64,000 nucleotides of DNA from Meconema thalassinum. Lineage: Eukaryota; Arthropoda; Insecta; Orthoptera; Tettigoniidae. Positions 44,866 through 55,534 of the stretch are shown piece after piece. The number at the start of each line of letters is the position of its first letter. Position 1 is the first letter of the stretch. The position numbers and the translations under genes were made by a program. Below the pieces are notes generated by a model. It saw only the letters and a list, made by a program, of their open reading frames with translations, ran no database searches and was not told where the DNA came from. The stretch is taken from the NCBI GenBank assembly GCA_946902985.2, contig OX336388.2, positions 1,217,160,609 through 1,217,224,608 of the forward strand, in the 5' to 3' direction.

Positions 44866-45336
44866 TGAAGCTACCAGCGCAAGAACAACTTGATAGTGTA
44901 TGGAATACCCACTGAAAGAGAGGAGGATGTATTTCACAAAATCTCGGACATTGGCAAGACGTTAGGAGTTGAAATCACCAGGGCAAACATAGACGCAGCT
45001 CACCGCCTCCCGTCAACAAAGCCTGGGCCTCAACCGATAATTGTGAAATTAAATAATAGGTGGAAGAAGGAAGAGATTCTCAGTACCAGAAGACAAAAGA
45101 AGACCCTGAAGACGAGTGAAATTGGTTACAGTGATGGTGGTAATATATATATCAATGAACACCTGACCCCAAGAAATGAAACCATCGCCAAAAAGTGCCG
45201 TGAATTGAGAAAACAGGGAAAAATCTTTGCAACTTGGGTCAGAGGCTGCAAAATATACATTCGGAAAAATCAAAATGGACCCTCAAAGCTTATATCAAGT
45301 GCTGAAATACTGGATGAACTCGCCCTCTCAAACTAA
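44866..45336 (+). pseudogene. LINE-E ORF1, C-terminal part
   Basis: About 155 codons: NNLIVYGIPTEREEDVFHKI, ITRANIDAAHRLPSTKP, QPIIVKLNNRWKKEEIL, GNIYINEHLTPRNETIAKKC and WVRGCKIYIRKNQNGPSKLI. This is the conserved C-terminal domain of CR1/L2-type ORF1 proteins (nucleic-acid chaperone of the LINE particle). The usual coiled coil upstream is missing, so the copy is truncated here. It ends in TAA before ORF2. Confidence 0.75.
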
Positions 45337-45377
45337 AATCTATGTAATAGTAAGATATCTACTAAGTATTATCCCAT

Positions 45378-46469
45378 ATGGAACTAGAATTACAGAAATT
45401 AAATTTTTTAGGTAATGCAAATAATAATACACTAGAATTAACCGAGTGTAACTGTAATACACTTAGCGATTATTATAAAATTAAGGACAGTAAACAGATA
45501 ATAACCGAAACCAGTACACTAAAATGCGTACACATAAATGCACATAGCATAAAAAACAAGTTCGATGATATCCAAATAATGTTAGACAGAATCAAAGGTG
45601 TAGATGTCCTAGCAATCTCAGAAAATTGGTTAACAGAACAAACAAAAATGTTTTTCAATATTAAGAAATATGTTGCATATCACATAGTTAGAAAGCAAAC
45701 TGGAGGGGGAGTATCTTTGTATATTTCAAACAAATGTAGCAGTACCCTTGTAAAGGAAATAAATTCCACCCACAGCATACTGCACATTACTGTGAGAAAA
45801 GGCCATCAAGAATACAATATAATCACTGCTTATAACCCTCATAAAAGCAACATTCCACACTTTCTAACTGATCTCGAAGTAATTATTAGTTCTTACTCAA
45901 CGAATCCTGTTATAATACTAGGTGATATGAATATCGATCTATTATTTGGGGACAGATATACTAGTAGTTATATTAACCTAGCCAAATCATACGGTCTAGT
46001 CTTATGTAATACAAAATATCCAACTCGTGTAACACAAACTAGCTCTACTCTAATTGATCATGTATTGGTGAACGACTGTGACAAAATATGTAATGCCTAT
46101 AATATTGATAATGATTTGAGTGATCACCATTTACTCATCTGTGAAATGAGAAACAAAAAGATAAACAGGAACTCAATATGTGATGATAGGCCAACAGAAA
46201 AGGATAAAATAAACTACAAAAAACTTAATAAATATTTAATAACTCAAGAATTTGTATGCAATGAAACTAACATCAATGACTACTACAATAAATTCTGTGA
46301 TTTTATTAATAAAGGAATAGAAGCCTGTACTATGAAATATACGAATAAGGAGCCAAGTGCCCCACCAATAAAACCCTGGATCACAGAAGATCTTTTAGCA
46401 CTAATACACAGGAAAGATAAGATATATACAAAAACCAAAGTTAAAAATCCATCTGCAGAAATTTTATAA
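45378..46469 (+). pseudogene. LINE-E ORF2, endonuclease
   Basis: A 363-codon open frame has the AP-type endonuclease motifs in order: CVHINAHSIKNKFDDI, VDVLAISENWL, GGGVSLYISNKC, NPVIILGDMNIDLLFG, SSTLIDHVLVND and DLSDHHLLICEM. All canonical residues (N, E, D-x-N, S-D-H) appear present. It stops at 46467-46469, after which the reverse transcriptase continues in shifted frames. Confidence 0.85.
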
Positions 46470-48305
46470 GAATATAAAATTATTAGCAACCAAGTTACAA
46501 AACTTAAGAGAAACCTACAAAGAAACTACTTTGACCAAAAAATTCAAAATGCAAATAATCAGAGGGAAGTGTGGAGTGTTGTTAATGAGATGTTAAATAG
46601 GCCAAAGAAGGGGAAAAATGAAATTGTCAAACTTATAGTCGACGGCACAAATGTCGAAAAAAAGGAAAATATATGTGTTGAAATTAATAAATATTATGTC
46701 AATATTGCTAACAGTATATGGGAAAATCAAGGAAACGGTTCTACCTCGGACATTACAAGCTATAAAAATACTACTAGCACTAAGACAATCTTTGTTACCT
46801 ACTGATGCTAATGAAATACAATCAATTATAAACTCCCTAAAACACAAAAACAATATTAAGTGAGGACAACACTACTAATGTCATGCTACAATTGTGTCTT
46901 GAGGGCCTTACACCATATCTTGTCAAAATAATAAATCTTTCACTGATGACTGGTAAATTCCCCGATGCCTGTAAAGTCTCTAGGGTGGTCCCGATCTACA
47001 AAAAAAGGAGACAAAACCCACCCATCAAATTACAGACCCATTAATATTATATCTGCCATCAGCAAGGTTCTAGAAAGCGTTGTTAAACGAAGACTTATGA
47101 ATTTCTTCATGAATAATGATTACTTTGCAAACTGCCAATATGGGTTTATTCCAAATAGAGGAGCTGATAGTGCTATATTTGAAGTAGTAACTGATGTAGA
47201 AAAGGCATTAGATGAAAACAAACTAGCTGCTGGTGTCCTAATTGACCTTCAAAAAGCCTTCGATCTGGTTAACCATAAGATTCTCCTTAATAAACTAGAA
47301 TTTGCAGGCATCAGAGGAGTGGCACATGATTGGTTCAAGAACTACCTCACTAACAGAAAACAATATGTTGCAATCGATAATGTAAAAGGATCTCAAATGA
47401 GAATTGACACAGGAGTACCTCAAGGTTCTGTCTTAGGACCAATTCTTTTCTTGGCCTATATTAATGATATAGTATTATTAGAATTGAAAGGCAAGCTTCA
47501 ACTATTTGCAGATGATATTTTTATACTCTATCTGGGAACATCTGAACAGGAAATTATGCTAAATATTGATTATGATCTCAATAAGCTGGTGGATTGGTTG
47601 AGAGCACACAAAATGGTTATCAATATCACTAAAACAAAATATTTATTCTTCCATAAACCATCATACAAGATTGAGACCACAAACATAGTCAACATAGCCA
47701 ACAAAGAAATAGAAAGGGTTAAATCGGCGACATACTTAGGTATCACACTAGATAGTACACTAACCTGGGAAAATCATGTAGAAAATGTAAAACATAAAAT
47801 CAGCCCTTTAATTGGTATTATTTTCAGAGTAAGATATAGCTGTCTTACTAGCCAACAATTGAAAAATATATACTTTGCTCTGATACATTCACATCTAATG
47901 TACATGAATTTCATATGGGGATATTGTAAGAAGGAGCTGATAAAAGAACTTGAGATACTCCAGAAACGTGCTATAAAATCTATCTTTGGATTTCCTTGGC
48001 TCACACCCTCAAATGAATTATACTCAAGAACTAAAATTATGCCACTGCAAAAACAAATAGCTATGTCAGCAACAGTATTTGTATACAAATTAGAAAACAA
48101 GTTGATACACACATCCATTTTACCCATGCAAATGACATTCATCATTATGCAACAAGAGGAGTAAATCAAATATTCACCAGCCATTCCCAATCCATTAAAT
48201 TTGGAACTAAAGGAATTATGTCCTCTATAATAAAAGAATACAACTCGCTACCATTAGGCATAAGGGAAAGTTTCTCTATAAAAACATTTAAGAGGAAAAC
48301 AAAAG
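46470..48305 (+). pseudogene. LINE-E ORF2, reverse transcriptase
   Basis: The first 500 bp are in broken frames (NYFDQKIQNANNQREVWSVV; HKNN region). From 46965 a 399-codon frame carries NYRPINIISAISKVLESVVK, YGFIPNRGADSAIFEVV, LIDLQKAFDLVNHKILLNKL, TGVPQGSVLGPILFLAYIND and the catalytic LFADDIFILYLGTS. The thumb region and GITLDSTLTWENHVENV follow. The C-terminal end after 48164 is in another frame (IKEYNSLPLGIRE-like near 48230). The active site is intact, but the breaks make it a pseudogene. Confidence 0.85.
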
Positions 48306-48550
48306 ACTTCCTATTAAGGAATGAATAGCCCATGTACAATAGCCTTAAGCAATGCAATGTATCATACCGAATTATCTCTGTAAAGTTAGTCACTAGCAAT
48401 CTAATATAAGTTAGGCTACTATTAAACTAAACAATAATGTTACCAAAATTATATATATGCCATGCTGTAACTATGTTACTTGATTGTCCCTAACACGAGC
48501 TCAGGCTCATTGGGACCTATGTAAATAAATAAATAAATAAATAAATAAAA

Positions 48551-49456
48551 ATTAACCGGAGTAACTTCATAAGGAGATGCTGATTATGTTTGGCAGTGGA
48601 TGGGGAACATTTTCAGCATCTACTGTAAACATGGTGAGTAAAAATGCTTGATACTGATTTTAAGCACTGTATTCTGCTGTTCATATGCGCGCGCAACAGC
48701 CGGCAACTGAGCTGTTTTACTGGCGGAGCACATGAGCGAGAATGTCCACGCTAAGCAAATATGAAGACCCTGTAATTCCATTGTTAACATTACATCTGAA
48801 TCCGAAATGTCATGTTCATTAATTGTTCCCTTTTGGATAATCTTTCAATAACTTTGTATCTGTTTTAACATATTTGAATGGCTTGGAGTGAAATCAAAAT
48901 GAAAATAATGCAGTTCTCTTAATCAATTAGCTTAGTTACTGCTTTAATTACAACTACATCCGGGCAACTGGAGTAGAAGACAGATGATGATGATGATGAC
49001 TGCTTTAATTACCTTTTGTAGAGTTTCACAGCAACTTGTTTGCAAAACACAATCCCACTTTAATAATGTAAATGTAAAAAGTTTTTTGGAAATTTTGAGA
49101 TAGACTGATATAATCTCCAAAATCTACAAATGTTTTAAAACAGCAAGCATGTTTTTGTCTAGAATAGATATTCATTGATTTCCCCATATTATGTTATTAT
49201 GAAATGAGATGATTTGTGCAATATGTGCAACATATTTCCAGCTCATGAAATATAAATCAACATACTCTGCCTCAACGATGCCAGCAAATTCATTATTATA
49301 CAATTTGAGTGGATACTAATAACACTTGGATATACAATGTCAACTAATCCAATGCATAGGCAAAAATAAGATCTACCAAATTTTGTTTCTTGTTTAGATT
49401 TGACTATACAGTATAATGACATGAATTTTACCATGTTTAATGTTTGTTATTATAAA
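48551..49456. other. Intron spacer
   Basis: No gene recognised. It contains one 47-bp retroposed fragment (48952-48998). Confidence 0.5.
48952..48998 (+). mobile_element. 47-bp retroposed fragment with 14-bp target duplication
   Basis: ACTGCTTTAATTAC occurs on both sides (48938-48951 and 48999-49012). The insert ends in (GAT)n (48983-48998). It looks like the extreme 3' end of a GAT-tailed retroelement. The 31 bp before the tail are not obviously LINE-B. Confidence 0.75.
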
Positions 49457-49546
49457 CTTTCTCAAGAGAGTTCCACTTTGTCAATACTACTTAGTGGTAT
49501 AAAGTTCCACCTTGCCAATACTAAATACTTAGTGCTATAAAGTTCC

Positions 49547-52217
49547 AAATGAATACAAAATAATGATTTTAAAAAGGAAATTAGAGAGGTGGAAAGAATT
49601 TTGTTCACTTCCTACAAAAACTAACCCATGGGGACTTGTTTACAAATTATCAAGGAGGTCAGATAATCTGAATAACAATCTTACTTCAATTGAGACTGAA
49701 CATGGATTCACCACTTCGTTTCAAGATACCGCCGAAGTTTTAATTAACGGATTCTTTCCTGATGAAAGTAATGACACAGAATCACAAAGAGCGATTAGGA
49801 TATATTCTCAACTCCCACCTGACACTGCAGATGACGTACCCTTCACAGATCAAGAGGTAGAACGTATCATCTTTTTACAAGATGACAAGAAAGCTCCCGG
49901 ATGGGATGGCATATCTGCTAACATAATTAAGAACATACACCTATGTTTTCCTCGCTTTTTTGTTGCACTTTTTAACAAATGCCTTGACCTGCATTTCTTT
50001 CCTACCTCCTGAAAACTAGCCATAGTTAAAGTAATTCCAAAGGACAGTTCCTTAACTATATGTACTGTTAAATCAGTCAGACCTATTTGCCTCCTGCCAA
50101 TACTAGGGAAAATTCTCGAGAAACTAATAATTGATCGCGTTATGTATCACATGTATCGTCACGGTCACTTAAGTGAAAAGCAGTATGGTTTCACGCCCCA
50201 AAAATCAACCGAAGATGCTGTACTTTATGTGGTTGACTGGATTCGCAACATATTCTTAATGAAAAGGGTGGCCGTATTGGTATCTTTGGATATTTCAGGC
50301 GCTTACGATAATGCTTGGTGGCCTAAAATTTTATCACAGTTAAAAGGAAAACATTGCCCAAAGAATTTGTACAGTTTAATACAAGCCTACTTTAGCCATC
50401 GAAAAGTGAAACTTTGGATTGGAACTGCGATTTCTACAAGATGTATTAATAAGGGATGCCCTCAAGGATCAGCATGCAGCCCTGGTTTTTGGAACATTTT
50501 GTATGATGAACTCCTACAATTACCTCTTCCGACAGGATGTAATGTTATTGCTTATGCTGATGATGCTCTTCTCATAACTGAATCAGATAATGTGCAGAAT
50601 TTGAATTATATAACAAACTCTGCATTACACACCTTGTCTCTATGGGGTTCTGTAAACAAACTTCAATTCAATCCTTCTAAGACTAGAGCCATGTTCGTCA
50701 CAAGGAGAAGAAAAGTGGAAAACCCCCAAATCATTATGAATGGCCACAAAATAACATTAGATGATCAACTTCTTTATTTGGGCGTTGTGCTTGACAAACA
50801 CCTGACATTCAGAGCACATTTAAATAGATTAAAATTGAAATCAAGCAAGCTTTTACAAGGTCTTGCGATTGCTTGTAGACCTTCTTGGGGTCTGAACTCG
50901 GATGTTTTACGAATAATATATTATACAGCTTTTGTGCCTTTGATTCTCTACTGCGTGTCCACTTTCCGTACCACCCTAGAAAAGAAATGGGCTCGGGTTA
51001 AGTTATTACAAATCCAAAGAGGTTTCGCTCTAAGAATTTCTCGAGCATACCGCACTACATCTACAGATGCAGCACTTGTAATTGCTGGAATAGAACCACT
51101 ATTTTTAACAGGAATAGGGAAAGCTGAGCTGACATTACTGAAGAAGAACAGAACATCTCCTATGCCGATTTTCGATATCATCGTGGAGCAAAAGTGCCAT
51201 TTCTTGGAATCATCTCATCCTAGTCAATTCTATAAACTTCTGCATAAAAATTGTTTCAGCGCCCATGACTGTTTCATCTATACTGATGGCTCCTGTATAC
51301 CAAGCTTTGATGGAAATGACAGTGTTGGCTGTGTCTTTGTCGTTTATGAGAATGATACTGAAATATTTTCAGCTCAGTATAAGCTCTCTCCCAGTTGTTC
51401 AATTTTCCAGGCAGAACTTTGGGCCTTAAAGTGCGCAATAGAATGGGTTAAAGCTAACAATAAATGAGTGAGGATTTTCAGTGATTCACAATCCACATTG
51501 AATTCTATAAATGACAAATATAATTCTAACCCTATAGCTGTCTTCATCAGGGCAACAGCTCAGGAGTGCTCACATATATGCACATCGTGGATAAGGGGAC
51601 ACACTGGATTGGCTGGTAATGAAAGAGCAGACCCATTAGCAAAATCAGAGGCTACGGCACATCTTGAAATAACATTTAGTAAGTCTCCAATATGTTACGT
51701 TAAAAGCCAGATAAGGAAATACATATTACGCGAATGGAATATCACATGGACATGTAGCCCAAAAGGGTCTGTAACAAGAGAAATATTCTTCCCGGAAGTA
51801 ATAAATCGACTGTTATCAAAATTATTCGTGCCAAACTTTGTCCTCACTCAATTTTTAACTGGTCATGGAAAATTCAAGTCTTATTTTGAACGGTTTAAAA
51901 TAGCAACAGATGACTATTCATGTTTTTGTGAATTGCCTCAATCGGTGTATCACCTTATATTTGAGTGTCCTGTTTTTGAAAAGGAAAGATACAATTTACA
52001 ATGCCACCTTAATAGCTGTAACCTGGAACTTTCAAAACCGCTGTACCATATTTTCAGGAGGCAGTGCTGTTTAGGACAATTTCTCACTTTCATCAACAAA
52101 ATTTTTTGTAAACTATGTTAGTAATATTTGTATTTGCTTGGTTTTTAATCTACAACCCTAATGTACCTCTGGTAAAATAGGGTTCCTGTATTGTTTTCTG
52201 GATATTCAATAATAATA
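49547..52217 (+). pseudogene. LINE-F: I-superfamily LINE (R1/LOA-like) with RNase H
   Basis: Flanked by ATAAAGTTCC from the satellite (49537-49546 and 52218-52226 plus neighbours), it ends in an (AAT)n tail (52209-52220). It is 5' truncated before the endonuclease. The reverse transcriptase shows DKKAPGWDGISANIIKNIH, SVRPICLLPILGKILEKLI, YGFTPQKSTEDAVLYVV, LVSLDISGAYDNAWWPKIL, GCPQGSACSPGFWNILYDEL and the catalytic AYADDALLITES. It is followed by RNase H: CFIYTDGSCIPSF, FQAELWALKCAIEW, IFSDSQSTLNSI and GHTGLAGNERADPLAK. Thus the D-E-D-D residues are present. Only two in-frame TGA stops are seen (50010-50012 and 51465-51467). The C-terminal end has ECPVFEKERY, a remnant of the terminal Cys/His motif. 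RT followed by RNase H places it in the I group of clades; the exact clade is inferred. Confidence 0.85.
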
Positions 52218-52582
52218 ATAAAGTTCCACCTTGTCAATACTAAATACTTAGTGCTATAAAGTTCCACCTTGTCAATACTAAATACTTAGTGGTATAAAGT
52301 TCCACCTTGTCAATATTAAATACTTAGTGCTATAAAGTTCCACCTTGTCAATACTAAATACTTAGTGGTATAAAGTTCCACCTTGTCAATACTAAATACT
52401 TAGTGCTATGAAGTTCCCCCTTGTCAATACTAAATACTTAGTGTTATGAAGTTCCACCTTGTCAATAGTAAATACTTAGTGCTATAAAGTTCCACCTTGT
52501 CAATACTAAATACTTAGTGCTATAAAGTTCCACCTTGTCAATACTAAATACTTAGTGCTATAAAGTTCCACCTTGTCAATAC
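52218..52582 (+). repeat. 38-bp satellite units between LINE-F and the Gypsy element
   Basis: About nine to ten direct units, with the variants AGTGCTATA and AGTGGTATA alternating irregularly. The array is cut at ATAC (52579-52582) by the Gypsy LTR. Confidence 0.9.
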
Positions 52583-53040
52583 TGTTACGTGCCACCCCCT
52601 AGTGGCACTTTTGTTAACTGGATTACGGAGGGTAGAAAACACAACACCAATTACTGCTTTAAAGAGAAATTAGCTTTATTGCTTGCAGGAAGAGGTACAC
52701 TACTCATCAGCAAATACAAGCAATTGGAACCTTACTCCAGTTTCCTCAAGTCTCTTCCTTGAGCTCTCTTGGCCCTTTCACTTGTCAACAAACCACAGAA
52801 GTTAAACCGTCTCAATTAGTACGGTGGCCTTGACAGAAACTACCGGCTCCTCTCCCTTATGTACACCAACTCCAGTTACTTACGATAGCTTGCTGCACGC
52901 TGTTCACAAGCTGGGAAACAATGTCACTGGGTTTCGTAACTCGCACGGCACTTCGTCACTACACTTCTGTCGCTCAGGAAAACACGCACTAGCTCAGAAA
53001 CACACACCCACAGAAAACTCAGTTCCCTCACTTTGAGGCC

Positions 53041-53050
53041 GCTTATATAG
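53041..53050 (-). promoter_or_regulatory. TATA box of the Gypsy 3' LTR
   Basis: The complement reads CTATATAAGC, and the same box is at 60697-60706 in the 5' LTR, where it would drive the genomic RNA. Confidence 0.6.
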
Positions 53051-53154
53051 CAGGCTGGTGACTCAATGAATTCTAGAATCGTCCAGGACACACGGCTTCT
53101 AGAGATTTCCTTCACTGGCTGGGTCACGAATATTCTGGACCATCCCTTTCACTT

Positions 53155-54805
53155 TGTTCACTTTTCAGTGAAATTTACAAAGTTCACTTATTTTTATTAT
53201 AACATAACCTCTCACCTGTCATGTCATTCCATTTTTCTTCAATCTGTTCTTGCTAGCACGTGTTCCATGACACTGTAATGATTTCCGGAACTAATGTTGG
53301 TCACGAGGTTCATTTTCAGTTGGCCCCTTGCTCTGATTGGCCTCAGCAGTTTTCGAGAATTTTCCATGCTCTCGGATTGGCCGACGCCACCTGTCCGCAT
53401 CACGCATTCCGTGTGATCTCTGGTATATAGCCTGCCCTGGCCTACATCAACAGTCTGTCTCCAGCAAGTCACAATGCCAGTCACTCATCTTCAGCCGTCT
53501 TCACGCTGTTTGCACAACGCTTGAATGTGTCTCAACGCTGTGTGCTAATACATCGCAAAATGCTTCTAGTCAAACCAGCAGTGCATTCTAAAATCTATAT
53601 AAGTTAACATCGATACTTGGCCTACGTCAGTTTGTCGTGAGCAAAAACGATAAACAAATTTTCTTCTGTGCTGGGCACGAAGTCTTCAACATTTCCAAGA
53701 CGGAAAAAAGTGATCAAAACCGAGTTCTACGAAGTCTATATAAGTTTACATCGATGATTGGCCTACGTCAGTTTTGTGCTGGGCACGAAGTCTTCAACAT
53801 TTCCAAGACGGAAAAAAGTGATCAACACGTTCTTCCTCCATTTCTATTATGTGGAAATTCCTCTACACCAACGCCAACAAGCTAAGTGTTTATTATAACC
53901 TAAAACATTTCTAAACTTAAAAATGTATCTTTCCTTTTTTTTAGGGTTATGTCACATGGCTTAAGTAACTTGTCAAACCATGACAAACTAAACTTATTTC
54001 CTTCTATTAAGTGGTTTAAGCATGTATTATGCCTTTAAATTGTGGGCTATGAGAAAACAACTGTTCTCTCTTTCACATGTTAACTATCCTTCAAAACAAA
54101 TCATCCTTTTCTCTATTTTTGTATAAACTATTGGGCTTAACACCAGTTCACCTCTCTGACGAAGTGAATGGCTTGTTCTCTACTTAATCTATCAAGGTGT
54201 TAGTGGGAATGCTCCCATTTCAATTGTAAACAACCTCGCCTTGTAACTATCAGGCGACTAGTGGGATGTTATCCCTACTGGCATGTAAATATTGATTTTT
54301 CTGTAAATAAACTAGCCTACTCTCGGTGTGCAGTCCTAGGCTAGATTTTAAGCTATTATTGAGTACTATAGTTACTCGCTAATTTATTGTTCTACTTTAG
54401 ACTAATGGCCACAAAGTGGTTACTTATTCTCAGGGTTGTTGGCATTTCAAACTTATGAAATCTTGTTCGCTTGTTGTCGGCCTGTCAAAGGTCACATTTC
54501 CGTTACATATTTATATATTTATTGTTAATCTTTTGAAAGCTTATGAAATCTTGTTCGCTTGTTGTTGGCCTGTCAAAGGTCACATTTCCATTACATGTTT
54601 ATATATTTATTTATTGTTAATCTTTTGAAAGTTGTTTTTTTAATAAAATACCACTGTTATTGGCAAACGGTTTCCATTGCTATTTACTCATCAATGTTCA
54701 ATCTGTTCCTACTTAGTAAAGTTCATTTGCTTATTAGACTAGAAGCTTCACTTCTAGTCCTTCCCGAAAAAGGAGGTCTCGCATTGACGGATCCTATCCA
54801 CACTT
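53155..54805. other. 1.65-kb block present only in the 3' LTR
   Basis: The short LTR joins TTTCACTT directly to CGCAGCCCG. Here TTTCACTT (about 53149-53156) is followed by 1.65 kb before CACTTCGCAGCCCG. Thus CACTT lies at both joints, as expected for a deletion in the other LTR. The block contains a duplicated 45-bp phrase with GGGCACGAAGTCTTCAACATT (53669 and 53776) and a duplicated 90-bp phrase with CCTGTCAAAGGTCACATTTCC (54481 and 54569). A plus-strand TATA-like GGTATATAGCC is near 53421. No coding is recognised. Confidence 0.6.
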
Positions 54806-54916
54806 CGCAGCCCGTTGCATAACGCGCACGTAATATACTGAGGCAGAGCACACACAGCCTGGGGGCAGCTGTGTCTCAACGCGGCGAGACGACAAAACAA
54901 ACTCACAGCCGTAACA

Positions 54917-54930
54917 CCACCCCCTTCCTA
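54917..54930 (-). promoter_or_regulatory. Polypurine tract of the Gypsy element
   Basis: The complement reads TAGGAAGGGGGTGG and directly precedes the 3' LTR in the minus-strand direction. This is the plus-strand primer site. Confidence 0.75.
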
Positions 54931-54952
54931 AAAGGCTGATCGTCCCGATCAA

Positions 54953-55532
54953 TCATTGGTCCGTCTGTGTCCCTCCGTAGGCTGCCAGGCGATCTCGATG
55001 CACGATCTTCATCTTCGCCCTCGGGCTCCGCTGGATCCTGTAGACGACATCGTTGATCCGTTTCACGACTCGGTACGGGCCCTCCCAGGACTTCTGCAGT
55101 TTGGGTGACAGGCCTTTCTTCCGTAATGGGTTGAAGAGCCAGACCAGGTCATCCTCGTGGAAACCGCCGGCATCCGTCTGTTGGTCGTATCGGGTCTTCA
55201 TTCGGTTGGTCTCGATCCGCAGTTTCCTCCTCGCGAACGCGTGCACGTCCTCCAGTTGGTCGACCAGTTCTTGATAAAACTGGCTTACCGGGACCGGATC
55301 ATTCCCAGGTCGGCCGAAGGCAAGATCGACAGGTAGACGGAGCTCCCTCCCAAACATGGCCCCCCGTGGCTTATGATCGCGAGATTAACGGTCACGTTAA
55401 ACTACAAGCTTCCTTCCTTCCTTCAAACATGGCCCGGGCTGGTGTGCACCGGGTGGCTTCATGCACGGCGGCGCGGTAGGCCAGGAGAAATAGTGGAAGA
55501 TGTTTGTCCCGATCCCTCTGGTGCTCGCTGAC
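54953..55532 (-). pseudogene. Gypsy integrase, C-terminal part
   Basis: After a one-base loss near 55570 the integrase continues in another frame: HQRDRDKHLPLFLLAYRAAV and HEATRCTPARAMF. It is then interrupted by the SINE fragment (55362-55424) and resumes as MFGRELRLPVDLAFGRPG. The end carries MKTRYDQQTDAGGFHEDDLV, then KLQKSWEGPYRVVKRINDVV and KIVHRDRLAAYGG, the GPY/F module typical of Gypsy integrases. A normal stop follows at 54953. Confidence 0.85.
55362..55424 (+). mobile_element. 63-bp 3' fragment of the (TTCC)n SINE
   Basis: AAACATGGCC flanks it on both sides (55352-55361 and 55425-55434). The insert equals the last 60 bp of the SINE at 36220-36403, in the opposite orientation, including the CAAGCTTCC plus TTCC tail. 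It is a 5'-truncated retroposition event inside the integrase gene. Confidence 0.85.
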
Positions 55533-55534
55533 GA

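Larger units (their letters stand above)
44866..48550 (+). mobile_element. LINE-E: CR1/L2-like LINE with (TAAA)n tail
   Basis: A 5'-truncated element with the end of ORF1, endonuclease, reverse transcriptase, a 3' UTR (48306-48520) and a TAAATAAATAAA tail (48521-48548). It lies in the sws intron in the opposite orientation to the gene. Coding is broken in a few places, but long frames remain, so it is younger than LINE-A. The target duplication was not identified. Confidence 0.8.
52583..54916 (-). repeat. 3' LTR of the Gypsy element (2334 bp)
   Basis: Begins TGTTACGTGCC and ends CCGTAACA in the plus reading. It matches the other LTR over its first about 570 bp and its last about 110 bp. Between them it has about 1.65 kb that the other LTR lacks (53155-54805). 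A minus-strand TATA box (CTATATAAGC) is at 53041-53050 and a minus-strand AATAAAGC near 52674-52681. Confidence 0.85.

Noticed and set aside
48600..48650. Possible exon ending in GTGAGT near 48632
   Set aside because: A GGTGAGT is present, but no acceptor with a conserved frame or recognisable protein could be matched, and it is on the strand opposite to sws.
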